This document shows, in pieces, positions 15,042 through 23,184 of a stretch of 64,000 bases of DNA. Location of the stretch: contig NZ_JBNILH010000010.1 in assembly GCF_050107595.1 (NCBI RefSeq), forward strand, positions 132,167-196,166, in the 5' to 3' direction. Position 1 is the first letter of the stretch, and every line of letters starts with the position of its first letter. The notes under the pieces are model-generated. The model was not told the origin of the DNA, searched no databases, and worked only from the letters and a program-made list of their open reading frames with translations. Source of the DNA: Bacillus_AB infantis_C. Lineage in GTDB: Bacteria > Bacillota > Bacilli > Bacillales > Cytobacillaceae. A program made the translations under genes and the position numbers.

Positions 15042-16244
15042 ATGAAGAAACAACCCCTTTGGACAAAGGACTTTTTAGGCGTTTCTATTACTAGTTTTTT
15101 CTTATTTATCGGGTTTTATATATTGCTGACCACTCTTCCCATTTACATTCTCGATGATTTAAAAGGAAGTGAATCACAGGTCGGCCTTATCATTTCGGTA
15201 TTCCTGATCGCCGCCGTCATCTCCCGTCCTTTTACAGGAAAATGGATTGACGAAATCGGCCGCAAGAAAATCCTGATGATTTCTATGGTTATTTTTACAG
15301 TGGCTTCTGCACTTTATTTTACAGCAGACAGCCTGCCAATGCTTTTGGCAGTCCGCTTCCTGCATGGCGCGGGCTTCGGGATGGCCACAACGGCCACTGG
15401 TGCCATCGTCGCGGATATCGTACCGGCTGAAAGGCGCGGCGAAGGGCTTGGCTATTATGCCATGTTCATGAACCTTGCCATGGTTATCGGGCCTTTCACA
15501 GGGCTGACCATCATTCAATATGCGGCATACAGCTGGATTTTTGTTTTATGTACGGTGCTTGCTGTCCTGGCTCTGGTGCTGTCATCTATCATCAGCATCC
15601 CGGAAAACACTGGCGAAAAAACAAAGCAGCCTTCATTCGCTTTTTCAAGCCTGTTTGAAAAAAATGCCGTTCCGGTTTCCATTGCAGCCGGCACGCTCGC
15701 GTTTGCCTATTCGGGTGTATTATCCTTCATTTCGGTGTATGCCAAGGAGCTCGGACTCATGCAGGCGGCGTCCTTTTTCTTTGTCGTCTATGCAGCCTTC
15801 ATCCTGATTTCACGCCCGTTCACAGGCCGCTGGTTTGACCTGTACGGTGAAAACAGGGTCATCTATCCGGCAATCGTCTTATTTGCCGCCGGCCTGTTCC
15901 TGCTCAGCCTTGCAGACAACAGCTTCCTGTTCCTGCTTGCCGGCGCCGTGATCGGCCTTGGCTACGGCACCATCGTGCCAAGCATGCAGACAGTGGCCAT
16001 CAAAAATGCCGATCCGGCAAAAAGAGGGCTGGCCACCTCCACCTTCTTTACGATGTTCGACTCAGGCATCGGCCTTGGCTCCTATGTACTCGGCATCGTC
16101 GCCGTCTACACAGGGTTTGCCAAGCTATACATGGTGCTTGTCGTGGTCTCACTGATCGGCCTAGGACTCTACTATATCCTTCACGGGAAAAAAACAGCAG
16201 CAGCCAAAGAAGAAATGCAGTCAGAAGTGAATATCTCTATGTAA
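15042..16244 (+). CDS. MFS transporter (YwoG-like), MarR-linked
   Basis: A 400-aa 12-helix major facilitator. MFS motif A-like sequence FTGKWIDEIGRKKILM lies between helices 2 and 3, and a related GRWFDLYGENRV in the second half. MKKQPLWTKDFLGVSITSFF at the N-terminus resembles YwoG. The ATG at 15042 is chosen because AAGGAGG lies 6 bp upstream. Drug or metabolite efflux is likely but the substrate is unknown. A strong terminator follows. Confidence 0.85.
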   Translation: MKKQPLWTKDFLGVSITSFFLFIGFYILLTTLPIYILDDLKGSESQVGLIISVFLIAAVISRPFTGKWIDEIGRKKILMISMVIFTVASALYFTADSLPMLLAVRFLHGAGFGMATTATGAIVADIVPAERRGEGLGYYAMFMNLAMVIGPFTGLTIIQYAAYSWIFVLCTVLAVLALVLSSIISIPENTGEKTKQPSFAFSSLFEKNAVPVSIAAGTLAFAYSGVLSFISVYAKELGLMQAASFFFVVYAAFILISRPFTGRWFDLYGENRVIYPAIVLFAAGLFLLSLADNSFLFLLAGAVIGLGYGTIVPSMQTVAIKNADPAKRGLATSTFFTMFDSGIGLGSYVLGIVAVYTGFAKLYMVLVVVSLIGLGLYYILHGKKTAAAKEEMQSEVNISM

Positions 16245-16250
16245 AGTGAA

Positions 16251-16281
16251 ACAGGACCCCCGGCTGGAGGGTCCTGTTTTT
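16251..16281 (+). terminator. Terminator of the MFS gene
   Basis: ACAGGACCC (16251-16259) pairs with GGGTCCTGT (16269-16277), followed by TTTTG. Confidence 0.85.
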
Positions 16282-16349
16282 GTATTTGCAGATGAAATTC
16301 GGGCGTTTATTTGCGGTTTTTTAGGTTTATGGGCAGCTTCATTTTGCGG

Positions 16350-16462
16350 TTATTAGCAAGTTTTCGTTTTATTAGCAAGTTCTCACGTTTATTAGCAAGT
16401 TTTTCATTTTATTAGCAACTTTTCCATTATATTAGCAACTTCCAGCTTTTATTAGCAACTCT
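16350..16462. repeat. 20-bp tandem array, TTATTAGCAAGT family (6 copies)
   Basis: ATTAGCAA cores at 16352, 16371, 16391, 16411, 16431 and 16451, a 20-bp period with variable spacers. It is the reverse complement of the family at 1862-1975. Intergenic, between convergent MFS genes. Confidence 0.85.
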
Positions 16463-16483
16463 GCAAAAAACAGCCCGCGGCTC

Positions 16484-16577
16484 TTTTTTGCGACTTTTCA
16501 GGTTTATTTGCGAGTTTCCCATTTTATTTGCGACTCTTCAATTTTATTTGCGACTCTCTCAATATATTTGCGACTCC
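16484..16577. repeat. 20-bp tandem array, TATTTGCGACT family (5 copies)
   Basis: TTGCGA cores at 16488, 16508, 16528, 16548 and 16568, an exact 20-bp period. Reverse complement of the family at 2038-2150, again directly beside the TAGCAA array. Confidence 0.85.
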
Positions 16578-16628
16578 GAGCTTTGCCAGCTGCACCGCTC
16601 CCCAGCACCTCAGCCATTACAAAACAGC

Positions 16629-17846
16629 CTACCCTTCCACACTCCGCACTCCCGCCTTCACTGTCACCAGATTCCCAATTCTGTAAAATATGATACTGCC
16701 CAATGACAGCCCCGCGATCATCCAGAAGGCAATCTGCCCTCCGGTCTGGCCAAGCAGGAAGCCGCCGAGGATCGGGCCTGCGAAATGGCCGACTTTCCGG
16801 AATTGGCTTGCTCCAAAGTAGGTTCCTCTGTTCGTATCGTCTGCCAGCTGGTCAATCATGATGCTGCTGGAAGGGAAGATCAGGATTTCTCCGATTGTAA
16901 CGATGAGCATGGCCAGGAATCCAATGATCCAGCCGTTTGTAAAGCTGAAGCATACCAGTCCAAGCGATAGAAGGACAGAGCCGCACATCATCACCTGCAG
17001 CGGATGGAATTTTTCAGCAAAAGAGCTGATCGGCAGCTGCAGGATCACCACCATCACAGCATTGATGGAAAGCAGGCTTGAGTATATAACTATGCCATTG
17101 GCCAGTTCATTTTCCAGAAATTGCGGGAGGGTTGATTCAATCTGGGCATACCCTAAATTGATCAGGATGCTTCCCAGTATCAGGAAGAGCAGTGCTTTGT
17201 CCCGCCTGACCACCCGTATTGATTCCTTGAAGGTCGCCCCCTTCTTGGCGGGATCTGCTGTTTTTTTAATCTTATATCTGGACAAAAATACTGCCAGGAA
17301 TATTCCATACAGCAGATAGATTGTCCCGGTTATCACAAACGTGCTGTCTGCGGAAACAGAAGCCAGATAGGCGCCAAGCAGCGGACCGGCAGATGCGCCG
17401 ACATTGATGGCGGTATAACGGAGCGAAAAGGCCTTCATCCGGTATTTCTTGTCTGTCAGGTCTGCTATAAGCGCCTGGGAGGTCGGCTCAAAAAAGGAGC
17501 TGCACAAGCCGTTTAAAGCATTCAGTATGACAAATAAGGCCGGTGAATCAGCCAGGGCAAACCCGTAAAAAACGAGGCACCACATTATCAGGGCACTCAG
17601 CATGATGGGCTTACGTCCAAATCTGTCAGACAGATAGCCGCCTATAAAGCCGCCTATCGTCCCGGTCAGCGGACTGATTCCAATGGTCAGGCCGATCAAA
17701 AGCGGGTGGAGGTCCATCGTACTGGAAAGGTAAATGGCGAGGAAGGGCAGCGTCATAAAGGAAGCGCCTCTTGCCAGTACCGTCCCTCCCAGAAGGACCC
17801 AAACCACTGGATGGAACTGCTTAGCATATACCTTCAGTCTGTTCAT
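16629..17846 (-). CDS. MFS transporter (MdtH-like drug efflux group)
   Basis: A 405-aa protein with 12 predicted membrane helices. Motif A is GGYLSDRFGRKPIMLSALI (about residues 70-90). PTSQALIADLTDKKYRMKAFSLRYTAINVGASAGP is typical of the MdtH/DHA1 subgroup. I prefer the second of two ATG codons (17846) because GAAGG lies 8 bp upstream; the first ATG (17852) leaves only 2 bp. Single gene with no regulator next to it. Substrate unknown. Confidence 0.82.
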   Translation of the reverse strand: MNRLKVYAKQFHPVVWVLLGGTVLARGASFMTLPFLAIYLSSTMDLHPLLIGLTIGISPLTGTIGGFIGGYLSDRFGRKPIMLSALIMWCLVFYGFALADSPALFVILNALNGLCSSFFEPTSQALIADLTDKKYRMKAFSLRYTAINVGASAGPLLGAYLASVSADSTFVITGTIYLLYGIFLAVFLSRYKIKKTADPAKKGATFKESIRVVRRDKALLFLILGSILINLGYAQIESTLPQFLENELANGIVIYSSLLSINAVMVVILQLPISSFAEKFHPLQVMMCGSVLLSLGLVCFSFTNGWIIGFLAMLIVTIGEILIFPSSSIMIDQLADDTNRGTYFGASQFRKVGHFAGPILGGFLLGQTGGQIAFWMIAGLSLGSIIFYRIGNLVTVKAGVRSVEG

Positions 17847-17926
17847 TTTCATAGCCTTCTTTTAGTCAATTTTGTGATTTCTAAATTTTATCAAAGCAAG
17901 AGCAGATACACTATATAAATTTATAT

Positions 17927-17952
17927 AAAAAAACCGAACCATTCCGGCTCGG
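17927..17952 (-). terminator. Terminator of motAB
   Basis: Minus strand CCGAGCC - GGAAT - GGTTCGG (one G-T pair) followed by TTTTTTT, at the motB stop codon. Confidence 0.8.
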
Positions 17953-17953
17953 C

Positions 17954-18766
17954 TTATGTTCTTGGCAATATTAAAATTTCAACCCGCCTGTTTTTTGCCC
18001 GGCCTTCTTTTGTATCATTGGAGGCGGCAGGCTGGAATTCGCCAAATCCTTTTGCACTGAAGGCCCGGGCATCCAGGTCTTTGTTATGCAGAAGGATTTT
18101 CATGAAGTTCACGGCTCTCATGACGCTTAATTCCCAGTTGGATTCAAACTCGGAGTTTTTGATCGGCATGTTGTCTGTATGGCCGCTGATGATGATATGG
18201 CGCGGCGGGTCCATAACGAGCAGCTCGCCGATCTCATCAGCAATTGATAAATCGCTTGCCCTTATTTCAGCGACTCCAGAAGCGAACAGGACGTTGTCGC
18301 GGATAGTGACGAGCAGCCCCTCATCTGTCAATGAAGTCTCAAGCTTGTCTGTCAGCCCATTTTTCTGGATATAAGTCTGCACCTTCTCTTCGACTTCCTT
18401 GAGCTCCTGCTTATCGGTAATCTTCTGGACTTTTCCGTCCACCTCTATCTCATTCTGGCCCTCTTCAAAGCCGCCGGCAGCAGCGGAAGTTTTCTCGACT
18501 TCCTCTTTATTCTCGGTCTCGGTCTCATCTGCAGACTGCATGGCGCCATCCGGCAACGGGCTAGGGAAATCAAAGAAGCCTGTCCCGCCATTGAATGCCT
18601 CGTTGAATGCTTTTGAAAGAGACTGGAATTTCTGGGCATCCACTGAGCTCATGGCAAAAAGGACAATGAAAAGGGCAAGCAGGAGTGTCAGAAGATCAGC
18701 ATAAGGAATCAGCCAGGACTCATCAACATGTTCTTCATGATGCTCCTTTTTCTTCCGCTTACTCAT
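17954..18766 (-). CDS. motB: Flagellar stator protein MotB
   Basis: A 270-aa protein. A short cytoplasmic tail is followed by a single membrane helix with PYADLLTLLLALFIVLFAMS; Asp24 is the proton-carrying residue of the stator. A plug/linker region comes next, then an OmpA-type peptidoglycan-binding domain (about residues 150-265) with ILFSGVAEIR-like and IISGHTDNMPI motifs. It anchors the MotA/MotB ring to the wall. Its start overlaps the motA stop by 8 bp, indicating coupling. Confidence 0.93.
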   Translation of the reverse strand: MSKRKKKEHHEEHVDESWLIPYADLLTLLLALFIVLFAMSSVDAQKFQSLSKAFNEAFNGGTGFFDFPSPLPDGAMQSADETETENKEEVEKTSAAAGGFEEGQNEIEVDGKVQKITDKQELKEVEEKVQTYIQKNGLTDKLETSLTDEGLLVTIRDNVLFASGVAEIRASDLSIADEIGELLVMDPPRHIIISGHTDNMPIKNSEFESNWELSVMRAVNFMKILLHNKDLDARAFSAKGFGEFQPAASNDTKEGRAKNRRVEILILPRT

Positions 18767-19553
18767 CTGCCTTCACTTCGCTTTCTTCGAGAAACTGCTT
18801 CCTCTCTCCTGCAGGCAGGTAAGATGCCAGCTTCTGCTCGATGACGCGTGGAGCTTCTCCCTCAAGAATCGAAAGGACTCCTTCTATCATCATATATTTC
18901 AGTTTTGACTCCTGTTTTGATTTGCGCTTCAGCTTATTGGCAAACGGATGCCAGAGCACATATCCAGTGAAAATCCCAAGAAGCGTTGCTACGAATGCTG
19001 CACTGATGGCATGCCCCAGCTTTTCAGTGTCGCTCATATCATTCAAGGCTGCGATAAGTCCTACCACAGCGCCCAAAACACCTAGTGTCGGAGCATATGT
19101 ACCGGCCTGTGTGAAAATTGCAGCCCCGGATTGATGCCTTTCTTCCATAGCTTCTATTTCTTCCGATAAGACATCTCTGATGTAGTCTGCACTTTGCCCA
19201 TCTACCGCCAGCGACAGCCCATTTTTAAGAAAAGGATCTTCAATTTCATTCATCTTTCCTTCAAGAGCCAGAAGCCCTTCTTTTCTCGCCAGCTGAGCCC
19301 ACTCTGAGAACATTTTAATCAGTTCTCCAGGCGCCATCTGTTTTTTCTCCTTAAATAATATGCCAAATAGCTTAGGTGTTTTTTTCAATTCACTGGATGG
19401 GAAAGCAATCGTAACCGCCGCGATGGTACCGACAATAATGATCAGGATTGCAGCTGGATTTACCAGAGCAATCGGGCCCACACCCTTCAGCACCATGCCC
19501 ACACCCACTGCAATGATTGCCAGTATTATACCTATTAATGATGATTTATCCAT
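18759..19553 (-). CDS. motA: Flagellar stator protein MotA
   Basis: A 264-aa protein with four membrane helices and a large cytoplasmic loop. It is very close to B. subtilis MotA: MDKSSLIGIILAIIAVGVGM at the start, FSEWAQLARKEGLLALEGKM in the torque loop, FTQAGTYAPTLGVLGAVVGL and AAFVATLLGIFTGYVLWHPF. Together with MotB it forms the proton-driven stator. The ATG at 19553 is preferred to an in-frame GTG 9 bp upstream because AGGTGA is correctly spaced. Confidence 0.95.
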   Translation of the reverse strand: MDKSSLIGIILAIIAVGVGMVLKGVGPIALVNPAAILIIIVGTIAAVTIAFPSSELKKTPKLFGILFKEKKQMAPGELIKMFSEWAQLARKEGLLALEGKMNEIEDPFLKNGLSLAVDGQSADYIRDVLSEEIEAMEERHQSGAAIFTQAGTYAPTLGVLGAVVGLIAALNDMSDTEKLGHAISAAFVATLLGIFTGYVLWHPFANKLKRKSKQESKLKYMMIEGVLSILEGEAPRVIEQKLASYLPAGERKQFLEESEVKADE

Positions 19554-19740
19554 ATACGTCACCTGTCTTAATATAATGTCTATTTCTATTTATTTCGACA
19601 GGGACCCTCATTTATTTAGGTAATTCCTAATATTAATCTGCAATTCTTTTACTTTCTAAAAAATAATAGTCTTTAAAATAGGTATATAGAACTAATTCAG
19701 GAACTTTCAAAATGTTAATGGGGTGAGTTCCGCCAAAAGA

Positions 19741-19762
19741 AAAAAACTCCTTTTTCAAGGAG
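19741..19762 (-). terminator. Terminator of the DUF1992 gene
   Basis: CTCCTT - 4 nt - AAGGAG stem (19747-19762) with TTTTTT on the minus strand side (19746-19741), directly after the stop codon. Confidence 0.75.
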
Positions 19763-19765
19763 CTT

Positions 19766-20143
19766 TCAATCAGCCAATTTATGATGAATTTTATCTTCAT
19801 AGTTTTTAAATATCGAGGAGTTTGTAGCTGTCCGCCTTTTAGACATGATGCTGTTGAATTGCAGCAGCTTCTGGTTCAGCTGCTTCTGAAGATCTTTCTT
19901 TTCTGCAGGGTCTTCGCATTTTTTTATAAGATCCTCGATGGTGGACATCTCCTGTTTCAAGCTGCTGTCTTCTTCTGTATAGCCTGCATTTTTCATCATT
20001 CTGTAGGCCATGCGCAGGTCGTCCGGGACATGGGAAAGCTCATCATGGGGAAGCGGTTTTCCAAAGCCGGGAAGGTTTTCAAATTCGCCTTCTTTATAGC
20101 CTTTCTTGATCCGTTCTTCTGAAATGATTCCAAAAAGGTCCAT
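19766..20143 (-). CDS. DUF1992 (DnaJ-homologue C28 conserved domain) protein
   Basis: A 125-aa soluble protein. The motif SEERIKKGYKEGEFENLPGFGKPLPHD (about residues 8-34) is the core of DUF1992, a domain also found in DNAJC28-type proteins, although no J domain is present here. A helical, charged C-terminus with a possible coiled coil follows (about 70-115). Function unknown; role in chaperone or membrane assembly is only suggested by the family name. Monocistronic. Confidence 0.8.
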   Translation of the reverse strand: MDLFGIISEERIKKGYKEGEFENLPGFGKPLPHDELSHVPDDLRMAYRMMKNAGYTEEDSSLKQEMSTIEDLIKKCEDPAEKKDLQKQLNQKLLQFNSIMSKRRTATNSSIFKNYEDKIHHKLAD

Positions 20144-20292
20144 CTGCGGCCTCCTTTCAATCCTTTCCTCTATTATAATGGCCTCCTCCTTTATTTGAAA
20201 GCCGCTGGGATTATATTCCTTTTCAGCAAAAGGTTTGAAATAGGCTGTTTGAGGTTATTTAACGAACTAAAAAGAGAAAAGGAAGTGCACCT

Positions 20293-22125
20293 ATGTTTAC
20301 TGGGGGAATTGCTTTTACTTTAATATCCTGTGCCTTTTTTATGGCGATCGTTGCCTGGATTTCGTACGTGAAAACGAAAGGGGCAGTCAGCGATTCTACA
20401 GGATATTTCCTCGCAGGCAGGGGGCTGACAGGGGGATTCATCGCCGGATCGCTATTGCTGACAAATCTGTCGGCCGAGCAGCTGATCGGCCTGAATGGAC
20501 AGGCCTACCGCACCAATTTGAGCAATATGGCCTGGGAAGTTACCGCAGCTTTCGCCATCATCTTCATGGCTGTTTATCTGCTGCCAAAGTATTTGGGCGG
20601 AAACTTTACCACGCTGCCCGAATTCTTAAGCAAGCGCTTTGATGAAGGGGTAAGGCGCTATACCGTCATCCTGTTCATGCTTGGCTATATTCTTGTTACT
20701 ATTCCATCCATGCTTTATTCGGGGGCGCTGGCTGTGCTGCAGCTGTTTGATGTGCCGTCCCTTTTAGGTATTACATATGAATCTTCTGTTTGGCTTGTTA
20801 TTTGGATCATCGGCATCATCGGGGCCATTTACGCCATCTTCGGCGGACTGAAGGCTGTTGCTGTTTCTGATACGTTAAACGGAATCGGCCTCCTGATCAT
20901 CGGGATCCTGATTCCGGTTCTTGGCTTCTTCGCCCTTGGCGACGGCAATTTCTTCAGCGGTCTGAAAACCATTGCCACTGATCACCCTGAAAAATTGAAC
21001 AGCATCGGGACGAAAGAAGACTCTGTCCCGTTCGGCACCATTTTTACCGGAATGATTTTTGCCAATCTATTCTACTGGGCTTCTAATCAGTATGTTATCC
21101 AGCGTACATTAGGTGCGAAAAATCTGGCTGAAGGCCAAAAGGGTGTCATGATTTCAGGCTTTTATAAGCTGCTTGTCCCTGTTTTCATGATGATTCCCGG
21201 CGTCATTGCCTTTCATCTTTATGGCAATTCACTGAAATCAGTCGACCTTGCCTATCCAGCCCTGATTTCAGATGTGATGCCCGGCTATCTGTCCGGATTT
21301 TTCCTTGCGGTCCTGCTGGGGGCCGTATTCAGCTCCTTCAATTCATTGCTGAACAGCGCCGCCACCCTTTTTGCCCTGGATATATACAAGCCACGGATCA
21401 ATCCTAATGTGAGTGACGAAAAGCTGATCAGCATCAGTAAATGGTTCGGGACTTTTCTCGCCATTGTCTCTTTATTCATCTCTCCGATGCTGATGAACGC
21501 ATCTGACGGACTTTGGGACCTGATTCGAAGGTTCACCGGATTTTTCAACATACCGATCATCGCTATCGTACTCGTCGGCATATTCTCGAAATATATCCCG
21601 GCATTGGCGCCAAAAGTGGTTATCATTTTCCATGTGATTGCTTATTATATGCTCGTATGGGGCACTGACCATCTGTTTGGCTATACGGTGCCGATCCATT
21701 TTATCCATATCTATGCCATCCTGTTTGCTGTCGAGATCCTGATGATGGTTATTATCGGTAAAATCAAGCCGAGAGCCTCTGCTTATCATTTCCGTGCAGA
21801 CGCCCTGGTGAATATGGTTCCGTGGAAGGGCGTGCTTCCTGTTTCCATCATTCTCCTCTCTCTCGTTGCTTTTACGTATATCGTCTTTTCAAAAATCGGC
21901 CTTGCTTATGAAGCTGCTATTGTTTCCCCAGCTTTCTGGCCAGCCACAGTCGCCATCTTTATCATTGCCAGCATCTTCATCTATCTGTCCATAAAATTCT
22001 GGAACAGAAAATACGCTTCCTATCTGGAAGGCCAGAACACGGAAGGCGCCACGCAAGTCAAAGGAACAGGCTCCGGCCTGAATCCGCTGATTGTCAATGC
22101 CAAGCAAACTGCGGTTAAAGATTAG
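20293..22125 (+). CDS. Sodium:solute symporter (SSS/SLC5 family)
   Basis: A 610-aa protein with about 14 membrane helices. N-terminal GYFLAGRGLTGGFIAGSLLL and the following SAEQLIGLNGQAY are typical of the SGLT-like branch of SSS transporters. FGGLKAVAVSDTLNGIGLLI and FFLAVLLGAVFSSFNSLLNSAATL carry the central family signatures. Likely imports a sugar or other organic solute with Na+. It is longer than PanF/PutP-type members because of extra C-terminal helices. Monocistronic with its own terminator. Confidence 0.85.
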   Translation: MFTGGIAFTLISCAFFMAIVAWISYVKTKGAVSDSTGYFLAGRGLTGGFIAGSLLLTNLSAEQLIGLNGQAYRTNLSNMAWEVTAAFAIIFMAVYLLPKYLGGNFTTLPEFLSKRFDEGVRRYTVILFMLGYILVTIPSMLYSGALAVLQLFDVPSLLGITYESSVWLVIWIIGIIGAIYAIFGGLKAVAVSDTLNGIGLLIIGILIPVLGFFALGDGNFFSGLKTIATDHPEKLNSIGTKEDSVPFGTIFTGMIFANLFYWASNQYVIQRTLGAKNLAEGQKGVMISGFYKLLVPVFMMIPGVIAFHLYGNSLKSVDLAYPALISDVMPGYLSGFFLAVLLGAVFSSFNSLLNSAATLFALDIYKPRINPNVSDEKLISISKWFGTFLAIVSLFISPMLMNASDGLWDLIRRFTGFFNIPIIAIVLVGIFSKYIPALAPKVVIIFHVIAYYMLVWGTDHLFGYTVPIHFIHIYAILFAVEILMMVIIGKIKPRASAYHFRADALVNMVPWKGVLPVSIILLSLVAFTYIVFSKIGLAYEAAIVSPAFWPATVAIFIIASIFIYLSIKFWNRKYASYLEGQNTEGATQVKGTGSGLNPLIVNAKQTAVKD

Positions 22126-22150
22126 GAAACGCAGTTTATATATCAAGCAA

Positions 22151-22180
22151 AAAGACCCGCTTTATAAAAGGCGGGTCTTT
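22151..22180 (+). terminator. Terminator of the SSS symporter gene
   Basis: AAAGACCCGC / GCGGGTCTTT stem with a 10-nt loop and T-rich end. It may serve both convergent genes. Confidence 0.8.
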
Positions 22181-22234
22181 TGTTTATCGGACAGCCACTG
22201 TTCCCTGCGGCATCCCTATTACCAGCAGCCGTAT

Positions 22235-22846
22235 TTATATTTTCCCAATCATATTCGGATCGCTCATCATTCCCTGCTGGCCCGGCATCCAGTTGGCAGG
22301 TGTGCCTTTGCCTGTCTGTTTTGCATATTGGAGGGCTTGAAGGATGCGGACATGTTCATGGAGATTGCGGCCGATATTACCGGGATAAATCAGTTTTGCC
22401 TGGATGATCTGCTCAGGGTTCAAGAACACAGATGCCCGGAATGATGCTCCTGAATTTTCATCAAGAACGCGGTAGGCCTTGCTGATGCTGTGGGTCCGGT
22501 CGCTCAGAAGCGGGAAGGTCACATGCTTCAGGGAAGGCGATGTTTCTTTGAACACTTTGTGGGAATAAACGCTGTCCGTGCTGATGGCAAGGACTTCCAC
22601 ATTCATGTTTTTTACATAAGGGTAAATAGCGGCGACCGCCGCCAATTCTGTCGGTCAGACAAAGGTAAAGTCGCTGGGGTAAAAAAACAGCAGCACCCAC
22701 TGGCCCTGGAAATCCTGCAGGCTGACCTTCTGGATTCCCTGGTCAATCACAGCATCAGCTGTAAACAGCGGGGCAGGATCCCCTTTTGAAGCTGTAAAAG
22801 GCATCGGCTGTTTGGCCAGCTCCTCCGCCTGGAACGCTTCCCGCAT
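22235..22846 (-). CDS. Peroxiredoxin with selenocysteine (UGA) at the peroxidatic position
   Basis: Reading through one in-frame UGA gives a complete 203-aa AhpC/TSA peroxiredoxin. The peroxidatic motif is DFTFV-U-PTELAA, where U replaces the Cys of the FxxxDFTFVCPTE motif. UGA is at 22657-22655 (residue 64 from the ATG at 22846; AAAGGAG is 8 bp upstream). Both halves belong to one protein with no frame change, and the downstream half keeps SxDSVYSHKVF and RASVFLNPEQ. Directly after the UGA is a hairpin with a GGUC apical loop and a bulged U, as in bacterial SECIS elements. It should reduce peroxides using a thiol reductant. A nonsense mutation is the alternative, but a UGA falling exactly on the catalytic codon would be a coincidence. 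Confidence 0.85.
22624..22657 (-). ncRNA. SECIS-like element in the peroxiredoxin mRNA
   Basis: Counting from the U of UGA on the mRNA, GCGGC (16-20) pairs with GCCGC (25-29) around loop GGUC (21-24). The lower stem continues with G15-U30, U14-A31 and A12-U32, leaving U13 bulged. Loop distance and GGUC sequence closely resemble the E. coli fdhF SECIS (GGUC at 22-25, one bulged U). Confidence 0.75.
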
Positions 22847-22995
22847 ACGCACCGCTCCTTTCTAATGTGCTATATATCATTATAGATATGCACTTCCTGC
22901 AAAAGCTGAACAAGTTTTGGGCACATATCCGGCGGCCGGGGAGGGAAAGCTACGGAAAGAACCTATTTCCACCTATGAAAGGAGACGATCTGCTT

Positions 22996-23154
22996 ATGTC
23001 ACGAGGAGAACATTTTAATCATAAACGAAAAGGGCATCCCGGAAACTTCCCTGAGGGGACGCTAGTGGAAAGGCACTCTAAGGATGCGATTGAGGATGAA
23101 GAATTCATTGTCGTCCAGGAAGCCTTTAAAAACCGGGTCGAAGAAGAAGATTAA
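22996..23154 (+). CDS. Small hydrophilic protein (52 aa)
   Basis: The protein begins MSRGEHFNHKRKGHPGNFPE and is followed by an acidic half (DAIEDEEFIVVQEAF). AAAGGAG lies 11 bp before the chosen ATG. An alternative start at 22975 overlaps the ribosome binding site. It is divergent from the selenocysteine peroxiredoxin and is followed by a strong bidirectional terminator. The charged, Lys/His-rich composition is like small bacillar spore or stress proteins, but I do not recognise the family. Confidence 0.65.
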   Translation: MSRGEHFNHKRKGHPGNFPEGTLVERHSKDAIEDEEFIVVQEAFKNRVEEED

Positions 23155-23158
23155 GCAC

Positions 23159-23184
23159 AAGGGGAGGCAGTCCTCCCCTTATTT
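23159..23184. terminator. Bidirectional terminator between small gene and hutH
   Basis: AAGGGGAGG (23159-23167) pairs perfectly with CCTCCCCTT (23172-23180) around CAGT, followed by ATTT on the plus strand. It overlaps the hutH stop codon. Confidence 0.8.

Noticed and set aside
22235..22852. Reading the peroxiredoxin region as a frameshifted or nonsense pseudogene
   Set aside because: The frame is continuous, the single UGA is exactly at the catalytic codon, a SECIS-like hairpin follows, and a second gene shows the same pattern.
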